Of a stretch of DNA of 64,000 nucleotides, positions 16,979 to 25,236 are shown piece after piece. How positions within the stretch are numbered: position 1 is the first letter of the stretch; every line of letters starts with the position of its first letter. Both the position numbers and the translations under genes were made by a program. The notes below the pieces were generated by a model, which ran no database searches, was not told where the DNA came from, and worked only from the letters and a program-made list of their open reading frames with translations. The stretch is from Arthrobacter hankyongi (lineage in GTDB: Bacteria > Actinomycetota > Actinomycetes > Actinomycetales > Micrococcaceae), in assembly GCF_022012395.1 (NCBI RefSeq), contig NZ_JAKLTQ010000006.1, positions 62,001 through 126,000 of the forward strand, read 5' to 3'.

Positions 16979-18250
16979 ATGCCCCAGCCCCGCACCGCCG
17001 ACTCCACCACCTCTCCGCGTTCCCCGCGTGTCCGTCCCCGGGGCGCCGGCGGCGGACAGCAGCGCGACCCCGAACAGCTCGAGCGGCTGCGCTCCAAGAT
17101 TGGCGCGTTGTCCACGGCCACGCTGAAGCGGCTGGAGTCGGATCTGCCCTGGTACCGCAGCCTGCGCCCGGACGAGCGGGCCGCACTGGGCCTGGTCGCC
17201 CAAAAGGGCATCGCTTCCTTCGTGACCTGGTACGAACGCCCCACGTCCCCGGCCTGGGTGATGAATGACGTGTTCGGCACCGCCCCGACCGAGCTGACCC
17301 GATCGATCAGCCTCCAGCGCGCGCTGCAGCTGATCCGCGTCGTCGTCGAAGCGGTCGAGGACCAGGTCCCGGACCTGGCCGGCGGGGCCGGCGAGGTCCC
17401 GCTGCGCGAGGCCGTGCTGCGCTACTCGCGCGAAGTCGCCTTCGCCGCCGCCGACGTCTACGCGCGGGCCGCGGAGACCCGCGGAGCCTGGGACACCCGG
17501 CTGGAGGCCTTGGTGGTGGACGCCATCCTGCGCGGCGAAAGCTCCGATGCCCTGCGCTCGCGCATCGCCGCGGTGGGCTGGAAGTCCGATGGCCGGATCA
17601 CCGTGATGGTGGGCAGCTCGCCTGCCGAACCCAGCCCGTCGTTCGTCAACGAGCTGCGCCGGGCCAGCGCCCGCTTTGCCGATGACACGCTCGTGGGCAT
17701 CCAGGGCGACCGCCTGATCCTGGTGCTTGGCGGCATGGCCAACAACGGAAGCGACCTGGATTCGGCCTTCACCCGGCTGAGCGAGCTTTTCGGCCCCGGC
17801 CCCGTGGTCTACGGGCCGGAGGCGGCCTCGCTGATCGACGCCAGCGCCTCGGCCCAGGCTGCCTTTGCCGGGTTGAATGCCGCTCCGGCCTGGCCGGGGG
17901 CTCCGCGCCCGGCAGCGGCCAACGACCTCTGGCCCGAACGGGTGATTTCCGGTGACGACGCCGCCCGGCGCGACCTGTACAAGTACATCTACGTACCGCT
18001 GGTCAATGCCGGAAACGGACTGGTGGAAACCCTCTCCAGCTACCTGTCGCTGGGACATTCACTCGAAGCCACCGCCCGCGAACTGTTCGTCCACGCCAAC
18101 ACCGTGCGCTACCGGCTGCGCCGGGTCTGCGACGTCACCGGCTGGGATCCGCTGCTGCCGCGCGAAGCGTTTGTCCTGCAAACAGCCCTTGCGGTGGGGC
18201 GCCTGACGGTCGCCGCACGGCCCGCCCAGGACCGCGGGCTTACTCGGTAG
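16979..18250 (+). CDS. PucR-type transcriptional regulator of fatty-acid synthesis (MabR/FasR-like)
   Basis: 423 residues. The middle region resembles a GGDEF-like/CdaR fold, and the C-terminus carries the PucR-family helix-turn-helix (LSSYLSLGHSLEATARELFVHANTVRYRLRRV spans roughly residues 353-385). Its position between aceE and fabD is that of MabR (Rv2242) in mycobacteria and FasR in Streptomyces, regulators of the type II fatty-acid synthase operon. A TTGT-N9-ACAA palindrome lies 14 nt after its stop, before fabD. The N-terminal ~25 residues are low-complexity and Pro/Arg-rich. The orthology is inferred from position and family; activator or repressor action cannot be told from sequence. 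Confidence 0.85.
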   Translation: MPQPRTADSTTSPRSPRVRPRGAGGGQQRDPEQLERLRSKIGALSTATLKRLESDLPWYRSLRPDERAALGLVAQKGIASFVTWYERPTSPAWVMNDVFGTAPTELTRSISLQRALQLIRVVVEAVEDQVPDLAGGAGEVPLREAVLRYSREVAFAAADVYARAAETRGAWDTRLEALVVDAILRGESSDALRSRIAAVGWKSDGRITVMVGSSPAEPSPSFVNELRRASARFADDTLVGIQGDRLILVLGGMANNGSDLDSAFTRLSELFGPGPVVYGPEAASLIDASASAQAAFAGLNAAPAWPGAPRPAAANDLWPERVISGDDAARRDLYKYIYVPLVNAGNGLVETLSSYLSLGHSLEATARELFVHANTVRYRLRRVCDVTGWDPLLPREAFVLQTALAVGRLTVAARPAQDRGLTR

Positions 18251-18263
18251 TAGGGCACCGGCG

Positions 18264-18280
18264 TTGTAGACTTCCTACAA
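18264..18280 (+). promoter_or_regulatory. palindromic operator TTGT-N9-ACAA at the fabD promoter
   Basis: TTGTAGACTTCCTACAA is a perfect inverted repeat (TTGTAG/CTACAA with 5 central bases). It fits the core of the MabR site reported for mycobacteria, TTTTGT-N9-ACAAAA as I recall it. A -10-like TAGACT (18267-18272) lies inside it, so a bound regulator would control RNA polymerase access directly. A leader hairpin GGGCGA/TCGCCC follows at 18288-18306, upstream of the fabD GTG at 18348. Confidence 0.6.
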
Positions 18281-18347
18281 AGCGTCCGGGCGAGCTTCGT
18301 TCGCCCAACCACCCTAAGAACCGCAACCTCTTTGGAAAGCTGGATAC

Positions 18348-19319
18348 GTGCTTGCAATCGTCTGCCCCGGCCAGGGCTCCCAAACGCCAGGATTCCTCAG
18401 CCCGTGGCTGGAAGTACCGGGCGTCGCCGAACATCTCGCCGAACTAAGCAGCATTGCCGGCCTGGACCTGGCCGCCCACGGCACGGTCTCGGATGAGGCG
18501 ACCATCAAGGACACCGCCGTGGCCCAGCCACTGATTGTGGCCGCCGGCCTGGTGGCGGCCCGGGCGCTGACCGGAGCTCAGCCGCTGGACCTGTCTGCCG
18601 TCGTCGCCGGCCATTCGGTAGGCGAGATCACGGCGTCGGCCATCGCCGGCGCACTCAGCGAAGCGGACGCGATCACCTTCGTGCGCGAACGCGCCAATGC
18701 CATGGCCCGGGCCGCGGCCCGGACCGAAACCGGCATGAGCGCCGTCCTCGGCGGCGATCCGGAGGAGGTCCTGGCCGCCATTGCCCAGGCCGGGCTGACA
18801 ACGGCCAATGCCAACGGCGGCGGCCAAATGGTGGCGGCGGGAACCCTGCCGCAGCTGCAGGCCCTGGCCGAAAACCCGCCGGCCAAGGCCCGCGTCATCC
18901 CGCTCAAGGTGGCCGGCGCCTTCCACACCCTGCATATGGAACCCGCCATCGAAGCGCTGGAGGCACTGCGTCCGCAGCTGTCCCCGGTGTCCCCGGTGCT
19001 GACCCTGCTGTCGAACTACGACGGCCAACCGGTGCCCGGCGGCGAGGAAAACCTGGACAGCCTCATCGCCCAGGTTTCCCGGCCGGTACGCTGGGACCTG
19101 TGCATGGAACAAATGCTCTCCGTGGGCGTTACCGGAATGCTGGAGCTGCCGCCGGCGGGAACGCTGACCGGACTGGCCAAGCGAGGCATGAAGGGCGTCG
19201 CCACGATGGCCCTGAAGACCCCGGATGACCTGGACGCCGCCCGGGCGTTCGTCGCCGAACACATCGGCAACATCCCGGCCGCTGCAAGCTCTGCAATCGA
19301 AACTGGAGAAACGAACTAG
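18348..19319 (+). CDS. fabD: malonyl-CoA:ACP transacylase
   Basis: 323 residues, GTG start. It loads malonyl groups onto AcpP for fatty-acid elongation. The N-terminal CPGQGSQ motif, the nucleophile Ser90 in AGHSVGEITA, and the C-terminal His in KVAGAFHTLHM are in place. First gene of the fabD-fabH-acpP-fabF operon; its stop TAG overlaps the fabH GTG by one base, indicating translational coupling. It is preceded by the palindromic operator described above. Confidence 0.95.
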   Translation: MLAIVCPGQGSQTPGFLSPWLEVPGVAEHLAELSSIAGLDLAAHGTVSDEATIKDTAVAQPLIVAAGLVAARALTGAQPLDLSAVVAGHSVGEITASAIAGALSEADAITFVRERANAMARAAARTETGMSAVLGGDPEEVLAAIAQAGLTTANANGGGQMVAAGTLPQLQALAENPPAKARVIPLKVAGAFHTLHMEPAIEALEALRPQLSPVSPVLTLLSNYDGQPVPGGEENLDSLIAQVSRPVRWDLCMEQMLSVGVTGMLELPPAGTLTGLAKRGMKGVATMALKTPDDLDAARAFVAEHIGNIPAAASSAIETGETN

Positions 19320-20386
19320 TGACTACCCCTGCCATGCTGCAGTCGCCGCTGCGCGAGCATTCCCGCATCCTGGGCCTGGGCGCCTACCGCCCGGACGTCA
19401 TTGTGACCAACGACGACGTCTGCCAGTGGATCGAGTCCTCCGACGAGTGGATCCGCCAGCGCACCGGCATCGTCACGCGCCACCGCGCGAAGGCCGACGT
19501 CTCGGTGATCGACATGGCCGAAGGCGCCGCCCGCGAGGCGCTGAAGCAGGCCGGCATCGAAGCTTCCCAGCTCGGCGCCGTCATCGTCTCCACCGTCACG
19601 CATCCGTACGCCACGCCGTCGGCCGCCGCCGCGCTGGCGGACCGCCTCGGAGCGACACCGGCACCCGCCTTCGACATTTCGGCGGCCTGCGCCGGGTACT
19701 GCTACGGGATTGCCCAGGGCGACGCCCTGGTCCGCTCCGGTACCGCCGAGTACGTGCTGGTGGTCGGCGCCGAAAAGCTCTCGGACTTCATTGACAATAC
19801 CGAGCGGAGCATGTCCTTTCTGCTCGGCGACGGCGCCGGCGCCGTGGTCATCGGCCCGTCGGACATCCCCGGAATCAGCCCGTCCGTCTGGGGCTCGGAC
19901 GGCTCCAAGTGGGACGTCATCGGGATGAGCCGTTCGCTGCTCGATGTCCGCAGCCTGTCGCTCGACGCCGAGGCAGCCGGCTCGCTGGCCGCCGTAGCCG
20001 GGGAGTTCGGGGACAGCGAGCAGAAGCTCTGGCCCACGATGCGCCAGGATGGCCCGTCCGTGTTCCGCTGGGCCGTCTGGGAAATGGCCAAGACCGCCAA
20101 GCGTGCGCTCGAAGCCGCCGGCCTGCAGCCGGAGGACCTCGCGGCCTTCGTCCCGCACCAGGCCAACATGCGCATCATCGACGAGATGGTCAAGCAGCTG
20201 AAGCTGCCCGAGAGCGTCGTGGTGGCCCGGGACATTGCCGAGGCCGGCAACACCTCGGCCGCGTCCATCCCGCTGGCCACGCACCGGCTGCTGCAGGAGA
20301 ACCCGCAGCTGTCCGGCGGCCTGGCCCTGCAGATCGGCTTCGGCGCCGGGCTGGTGTTCGGCGCGCAGGTCATCGTGCTGCCGTAG
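19319..20386 (+). CDS. fabH: beta-ketoacyl-ACP synthase III
   Basis: 355 residues, GTG start overlapping the fabD stop. It condenses a short acyl-CoA primer with malonyl-ACP to start fatty-acid synthesis. Catalytic Cys124 lies in SAACAGYCYG, His in FVPHQANMRI and Asn in AGNTSAASIP. The N-terminus (REHSRILGLGAYRP) is slightly longer than in E. coli FabH. In Gram-positive bacteria making branched-chain lipids this enzyme takes branched primers; whether this one does is inference from lineage. Confidence 0.95.
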   Translation: MTTPAMLQSPLREHSRILGLGAYRPDVIVTNDDVCQWIESSDEWIRQRTGIVTRHRAKADVSVIDMAEGAAREALKQAGIEASQLGAVIVSTVTHPYATPSAAAALADRLGATPAPAFDISAACAGYCYGIAQGDALVRSGTAEYVLVVGAEKLSDFIDNTERSMSFLLGDGAGAVVIGPSDIPGISPSVWGSDGSKWDVIGMSRSLLDVRSLSLDAEAAGSLAAVAGEFGDSEQKLWPTMRQDGPSVFRWAVWEMAKTAKRALEAAGLQPEDLAAFVPHQANMRIIDEMVKQLKLPESVVVARDIAEAGNTSAASIPLATHRLLQENPQLSGGLALQIGFGAGLVFGAQVIVLP

Positions 20387-20479
20387 TATCTTCAGAGTTT
20401 CCCCCAACCAAGCCGTCAACAGCGGTTTGACCACCATCTGCCGGCCACTGCGCCGGCGGTACGAGAAAAGGAGCCATTC

Positions 20480-20725
20480 ATGGCGAGCAACGAAGAAATC
20501 CTGGCAGGCCTTGCCGAAATCGTGAACGAAGAGACCGGCCTTGCCCCCGAGGCCGTGGAGCTGGACAAGTCCTTCACCGACGACCTGGACATCGACTCCA
20601 TCTCCATGATGACCATCGTCGTCAACGCCGAGGAGAAGTTCGGCGTCCGCATCCCGGACGAGGAAGTCAAGAACCTCAAGACCGTCGGCGACGCCGTCGA
20701 CTACATCGCCAAGGCCCAGGCATAG
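20480..20725 (+). CDS. acpP: acyl carrier protein
   Basis: 81 residues, acidic. The 4'-phosphopantetheine attachment site is Ser40 in DLDIDSISM. It carries growing acyl chains between the Fab enzymes. A GAAAAGGAG ribosome site precedes the ATG. It lies 93 nt after fabH and 103 nt before fabF on the same strand, a typical position within the operon. Confidence 0.95.
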   Translation: MASNEEILAGLAEIVNEETGLAPEAVELDKSFTDDLDIDSISMMTIVVNAEEKFGVRIPDEEVKNLKTVGDAVDYIAKAQA

Positions 20726-20828
20726 CTTTAGCGCAGGGACGGCGGCCGGCCGCGCCGCAGGCACGGGCGGCCGCCCCTTTGCGACCCACTGCTGAGATTT
20801 CCCCCAAACTTTTTGAGAGATTGAGTCA

Positions 20829-22064
20829 ATGCCACGCAAAGTAGTCATCACCGGCCTTGGTGCCACCACCCCTATCGGCGGCGACGTGCCCACCATGTGG
20901 AAGAACTCGCTGAAGGGCGTCTCCGGTGCCCATACGCTCGAGGATGACTGGGTAGCCGAATTCGACCTTCCGGTGACCTTCGCCTGCCGTGCCACGAACC
21001 GGCCGGACGAGATCCTCACCCGCGTCGAGGCCAAACGCATGGATCCCTCCACCCAGTTCGCCGTCGTCGCCGCACGCGAGGCCTGGAAGGACTCCGGCAT
21101 TGAAGAAATCGACCACGACCGTCTGGCCGTGGCCTTCGCTACCGGCATCGGCGGCGTCTGGACGCTGCTGGATGCCTGGGACACCCTGCGTGCCAAGGGC
21201 CCGCGCCGCGTCCTGCCGATGACGGTGCCGATGCTGATGCCCAACGGACCGGCGGCCGCCGTGAGCATGGACCTCGGGGCCCGTGCCGGCGCCCATACCC
21301 CGGTTTCGGCCTGCGCCTCGGGCACCGAAGCCCTCGCCCTGGGCATCGAGCTGATCCGCTCCGGCAAGGCCGACGTGGTTATGACCGGTGGCGCCGAAGC
21401 CGCGATCCACCCGATGCCGATCGCCTCGTTCGCCGCGATGCAGGCGCTCTCCCGGCGCAATGACGACCCGGAGCATGCCTCGCGCCCCTACGACCTCGAC
21501 CGCGACGGATTCGTCATGGGCGAAGGCGCCGGCGCCCTGGTGCTGGAGGCCGAGGAGCACGCGCTGGCCCGCGGTGCCCGCATCTACGCAGAGCTGGCCG
21601 GCTCGGGCGTCACCGCCGATGCATACCACATCACCGCACCGGATCCGGAGGGTCTGGGTGCCACCCGCGCCCTGAAGGCCGCCATGTTCGATGCCCGCGT
21701 CCAGCCCGAGGACGTGGTCCACGTCAACGCGCACGCCACCTCCACACCGGTGGGTGACAAGCCGGAGTACACCGCCATGCGGGCCGCCTTCGGCGCCCAT
21801 GTGGACAACGTGGCGGTCTCGGCGACCAAGTCCCAGACCGGCCATCTGCTCGGCGCCTCCGGCGCGGTGGAATCGGTGATGACCGTCCTGGCCATCTACG
21901 AACGCCAGCTCCCGGTGACCATCAACCTGGACAACCAGGATCCGGAAATTCCGCTGGACGTCGTCACCTCCGCCCGAACCCTGCCCGCCGGCGACATCGT
22001 GGCACTGAACAACTCGTTTGGCTTCGGCGGCCACAACGCCGTCGTCGTGTTCCGCAACGTCTGA
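20829..22064 (+). CDS. fabF: beta-ketoacyl-ACP synthase II
   Basis: 411 residues. The elongating condensing enzyme of type II fatty-acid synthesis. Cys162 in VSACASGTEAL is the nucleophile; the two catalytic His are in VNAHATSTPVGD and SQTGHLLGASGA, and the C-terminal glycine loop is NNSFGFGGHN. Last gene of the fab operon, followed by several hairpins. It corresponds to KasA by position in mycobacteria but has ordinary FabF length. Confidence 0.95.
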   Translation: MPRKVVITGLGATTPIGGDVPTMWKNSLKGVSGAHTLEDDWVAEFDLPVTFACRATNRPDEILTRVEAKRMDPSTQFAVVAAREAWKDSGIEEIDHDRLAVAFATGIGGVWTLLDAWDTLRAKGPRRVLPMTVPMLMPNGPAAAVSMDLGARAGAHTPVSACASGTEALALGIELIRSGKADVVMTGGAEAAIHPMPIASFAAMQALSRRNDDPEHASRPYDLDRDGFVMGEGAGALVLEAEEHALARGARIYAELAGSGVTADAYHITAPDPEGLGATRALKAAMFDARVQPEDVVHVNAHATSTPVGDKPEYTAMRAAFGAHVDNVAVSATKSQTGHLLGASGAVESVMTVLAIYERQLPVTINLDNQDPEIPLDVVTSARTLPAGDIVALNNSFGFGGHNAVVVFRNV

Positions 22065-22078
22065 ACGTTCAGCGGCTG

Positions 22079-22106
22079 CCCCGTCCTTCGCAAGCTCAGG
22101 ACGGGG
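22079..22106 (+). terminator. first hairpin downstream of fabF
   Basis: CCCCGTCCT (22079-22087) pairs with AGGACGGGG (22098-22106), 14 nt after the fabF stop. A second imperfect hairpin (GGATCCGCGC with GCGCGGGTCC, about 22129-22153) follows. Together they could form a stacked terminator. Confidence 0.5.
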
Positions 22107-22162
22107 ACCCCTGCCGCTTCTCTTCGGGATCCGCGCTCCTGGGGCGCGGGTCCGGACCAGCA

Positions 22163-22198
22163 CGAAGGGCGGCCAAGCAGATGCTTGGCCGCCCTTCG
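22163..22198. terminator. bidirectional terminator between fabF and DUF3145 gene
   Basis: CGAAGGGCGGCCAAGC (22163-22178) and GCTTGGCCGCCCTTCG (22183-22198) form a perfect 16-bp stem with an AGAT loop, midway between convergent genes. No U-tract is present on either strand. Confidence 0.65.
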
Positions 22199-22238
22199 GC
22201 GTATCCAGCGGGAAGGTAGGAGGTAGGTTCCGGCGGTC

Positions 22239-22742
22239 CTAGCCGACCTGGTGCAGCCAGCGCACCGGTGCGCCCTCGGCAGCATGCCGGAAGGGTTCCA
22301 GCTCTTCGTCCCAGGCCTCCCCCAAGGCCAGCGAGAGCTCGTGGTAGACCGCCGCAGGATCCCCGGCGCCGGCTTCATAGGCATAGCGGATGCGGTCCTC
22401 GGACACCATGATGTTGCCGTGGACGTCGGTGATGGCATGGAAAATACCGAGCTCGGGCGTATGCGACCAGCGGCCGCCATCGACACCGCTGCTGGGCTCC
22501 TCGGTCACCTCGTAGCGCAGGTGGGCCCAGCCCCTCAGGGCAGACGCCAGCATCGCACCGGTGCCCTGTGGACCAACCCAGGACAGCTCGGCCCGATACA
22601 TTCCGGGCGCAGCCGGTTGCGGCGTCCACTCCAAATCCGTTCGCTTGTCCACCACCGATCCGATGGCCCACTCAATATGCGGGCACAGCGCAGTCGGCGC
22701 CGAATGCACGAAAAGCACACCTCGAGTCATCACAACAGACAT
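22239..22742 (-). CDS. DUF3145 family protein
   Basis: 167 residues. Matches the actinobacterial DUF3145 family: TRGVLFVHSAPTALCPHIEWA near the start, LRYEVTEEPSSGVDGGRWSHTP, and the IRYAYEAGAGDPAAVYHELSLALGEAWDEELEPFRHA core. Function unknown. The ATG at 22742 is supported by TAGGAGGA just upstream; an ATG four codons later would lack that spacing. The family commonly sits at the end of the fab region in actinobacteria. It is convergent with fabF and downstream of xerC. Confidence 0.82.
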   Translation of the reverse strand: MSVVMTRGVLFVHSAPTALCPHIEWAIGSVVDKRTDLEWTPQPAAPGMYRAELSWVGPQGTGAMLASALRGWAHLRYEVTEEPSSGVDGGRWSHTPELGIFHAITDVHGNIMVSEDRIRYAYEAGAGDPAAVYHELSLALGEAWDEELEPFRHAAEGAPVRWLHQVG

Positions 22743-22941
22743 CCCATCCTCCTATTTGCTGTAGATACGTCTTCCCCTACGATCTGCAGCAAGTGGACGG
22801 TCATCCGGCACGGCGCCTCGGAAATTACAGTCTTGCTATTTGAGCCCCTCCCCTAGGTACGGCACTCATTCTGCCGTAAGAGCCGCGATTCTGCCAGTGT
22901 AACTACTTTTGTGCCATGCCAGCCCTAGGTTTAAGCCACAC

Positions 22942-23895
22942 TTACGCTCTCGGATGCGCCTGCTCATAACTCCGGCGCAGCCTGTCCACGGATACGTGCG
23001 TGTAGATCTGGGTGGTGGCCAGACTGCTGTGGCCCAGGATCTCCTGGACCGAGCGCAGGTCCGCGCCGCCATCAAGCAGATGCGTGGCGGTGCTGTGCCG
23101 CAGGGCGTGCGGGCTGGTCGCGGCGGTGTCCCCCAGCTGAGCGAACAACTCTGCCGCTACGGCCCGCACCTGGCGGGGATCCACCCGGTGGCCGCGCCTG
23201 CCGAGGAACAACGCCGCACCGCTGGATTCGACGGCCAGCCGGCCCCGGCCCCGCCGCAGCCAGTCGTCCACAGCGGTGGCCGCGGGCAGCCCGAAGGGAA
23301 CGGTGCGTTCCTTGTTGCCCTTGCCCAGTACCCGGACCGTGCGGCGTTCGTGGTCCACGTCCTCAAGGTCCAGGCCGGCCAGTTCGCTGACGCGGATGCC
23401 GGTAGCGTAGAGCAGTTCGACCATGGCCCGGTCCCGCACTGCGACCGGTTCGCCCTCGGCTGCGGCGGCGGCCAGGTTTTCGAACAGGGTGGCCATCTGG
23501 GGTTGCTGCAGGACCGCAGGCAGCGTCTTCCCGCGCTTCGGGGAGCGCAGCCGCAAGGCCGGGTCCTCCGGGATGAGTTCCTCGCGCAGGGCCCAGGCCG
23601 TAAAGGTCCGTGCGGCGGCAGCACGCCGTGCCATGGTCGAGCGGGCCTGTCCCGCAGAGCTCATCGCGCCCAGCCAGGCCCGCAGGGTGGCCAGGCTGAG
23701 CCCGTCCAGGCTGCGGATGCCCAAGTTCACCGCAAAGGAGAGCAGGTCCGCCACGTCGGCGGTGTACGCCCGGACCGTATGGACGCTGCGCGCCCGTTCC
23801 GCTGTCAGGTAGCGCGTGAAGCTGTCGACGGACGTGGCAAACTCCCGCGGCCACTGCTGCCGGTCGGTCGGGGCAGGTCCGTCATTCGAGCTCAC
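22942..23895 (-). CDS. xerC: tyrosine recombinase XerC
   Basis: About 317 residues from a GTG at 23895; a longer frame starts at 23964 and the true start is uncertain. The N-terminal SAM-like core-binding domain (VDSFTRYLTAERARSVHTVRAYTADV) precedes the catalytic domain. The tyrosine-recombinase residues are Arg in ATGIRVSELAG, Lys in GKGNKERTVPF, HxxR in PHALRHSTATHLL, His in LGHSSLATTQ and Tyr in IYTHVS. With XerD it resolves chromosome dimers at dif. It follows dprA on the same strand, the usual actinobacterial order. Confidence 0.9.
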   Translation of the reverse strand: MSSNDGPAPTDRQQWPREFATSVDSFTRYLTAERARSVHTVRAYTADVADLLSFAVNLGIRSLDGLSLATLRAWLGAMSSAGQARSTMARRAAAARTFTAWALREELIPEDPALRLRSPKRGKTLPAVLQQPQMATLFENLAAAAAEGEPVAVRDRAMVELLYATGIRVSELAGLDLEDVDHERRTVRVLGKGNKERTVPFGLPAATAVDDWLRRGRGRLAVESSGAALFLGRRGHRVDPRQVRAVAAELFAQLGDTAATSPHALRHSTATHLLDGGADLRSVQEILGHSSLATTQIYTHVSVDRLRRSYEQAHPRA

Positions 23896-24024
23896 CTTCC
23901 AACTGTGCGTCCTCGCCCTTCCCAGCTCAAGGAGGCGCACCGTGCAACCCCGGACCTCGGGCACTGCTGGTGGAACCCCGATGTCCTCTTCGGCGGGCCC
24001 GAGGTGTGGACAGTGGCGGCGGGC

Positions 24025-25236
24025 TCACTGCCTCCGGTTGCGGCGCCAGCCGCTGCCGTCCCGGACGGCGAGACCTGCCAGTTCCAGCCGGCCAAGGCCG
24101 GCGAGTACGCGCTGTTCCGGCAGCCCGGCCACCACCGCCAGTTTCCCGGCGGCAGCGCCTTGGCGGACCGGCAGCGCGTCCAGCAGCAGCAACTCCTCGA
24201 CGCCCAGGCCGTCATGGTCCGCCAGCGGCGCCTGCCATCCCCCGCTCTCCGCTGTAGCGGCCTCGAACGGTCCGGCCAGTTCCGCTGCCTCCGCCGCATC
24301 CGTGACGCAGACCGCGCTCCCGTCCCGAAGCAGGCGGTGCGTGCCGGCCGAATTCGCCGAGTAGACCGAGCCGGGCACCGCGCCGACCGGACGGCCCAGG
24401 CCGGCAGCGTGGTGGGCGGTGTTGAGGGCTCCGGAACGCCACCGGGCCTCCACAACAATGGTGGTGCCGGCGAGCGCGGCAATCAGCCGGTTCCGCTGCA
24501 GGAACCGCCAGCGGGTGGGCGCGGACCCGGGCGGCACCTCCGAAATCAACAGGCCGCGCTCGGCCACCGCCCGCAGCAGCTCTTCATTGCCCGCCGGGTA
24601 GTAGCGGTCCAGCCCGCAGGCCATCACCGCCATCGTGGCCGGGACAGGAGCGTCCCCGGCGGCCGCCATCGCGGAGCGGTGGGCCTGGGCATCGATGCCG
24701 TAGGCTCCACCTGAGACGATGCAGCAGCCGCGCTGGACCAAACCGGCGGCGAGGTCGCCGGTGACGGCGTTGCCGTACCCGGTACTGTCCCGGGAGCCCA
24801 CCACTGCGACGACGCGTTGCGCCGGCGGTATGCCGGCATCGAGGCGGCCGCGCACCCACAGGCAGAGCGGGGAACCCAGTTGCAGGTCCGCCAGGGCCTC
24901 CGGCCACAGCTCGTCCCCCGGCACCAGCAGGGTCCCGCCGAAGCGGGCGATGGTGGCCAGGTCCCGGCCGGGTGCCAGCTCCCTGGCCCGCGGCACCCAG
25001 CGCTCGAGCGCCTCCGCCAGCGTCCTGGCTCCGCCGTCTTCCGCAGCGCGTCCGAGCAGATCCTGCACGTCCGTCTGAAGACTGGGGCCCGGTGCCAGCG
25101 AACCCGTAGCGATCCGCAGGGCATCCACCGGCCCCACAGCGGCGACCAAGGCCAGGCCCACCCAGTCAGAGGGTTCCATCAGCCTTGACAGTGCCGCCCG
25201 TGCCTGCCGCTCGCCGCTCCCGGCCGCCGTGCTCAT
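24025..25236 (-). CDS. dprA: DNA-processing protein DprA
   Basis: 403 residues, ATG at 25236 overlapping the comM stop as ATGA, so translation is coupled. It has the Rossmann-like DprA domain: VAVVGSRDSTGYGN, VSGGAYGIDAQAHRSAM, MACGLDRYYPAGNEELL, RNRLIAALAGTTIVVEAR and SGALNTAHHAAGLGRPVGAVPG. A C-terminal winged-helix-like region (residues ~330-400) follows. DprA loads RecA on incoming single-stranded DNA during transformation; in organisms not known to be competent it may serve recombination generally. Confidence 0.93.
   Translation of the reverse strand: MSTAAGSGERQARAALSRLMEPSDWVGLALVAAVGPVDALRIATGSLAPGPSLQTDVQDLLGRAAEDGGARTLAEALERWVPRARELAPGRDLATIARFGGTLLVPGDELWPEALADLQLGSPLCLWVRGRLDAGIPPAQRVVAVVGSRDSTGYGNAVTGDLAAGLVQRGCCIVSGGAYGIDAQAHRSAMAAAGDAPVPATMAVMACGLDRYYPAGNEELLRAVAERGLLISEVPPGSAPTRWRFLQRNRLIAALAGTTIVVEARWRSGALNTAHHAAGLGRPVGAVPGSVYSANSAGTHRLLRDGSAVCVTDAAEAAELAGPFEAATAESGGWQAPLADHDGLGVEELLLLDALPVRQGAAAGKLAVVAGLPEQRVLAGLGRLELAGLAVRDGSGWRRNRRQ

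Noticed and set aside
14753-18058. 1101-codon open frame on the minus strand opposite aceE and the regulator
   Set aside because: It is the antisense frame of two well-identified genes, with biased composition (Gly/Arg/Val/His) and no recognisable domain. Long antisense frames are expected at this GC content.
19316-21460. 714-codon minus-strand frame over fabH, acpP and fabF
   Set aside because: Spans three intact convergently read genes with full catalytic motifs; no plausible protein.
22743-22941. Repeat CCCTAGGT at both ends of the xerC-DUF3145 gap
   Set aside because: Two copies of an 8-mer 70 nt apart are not strong evidence of an attachment site; no integrated element lies between them.
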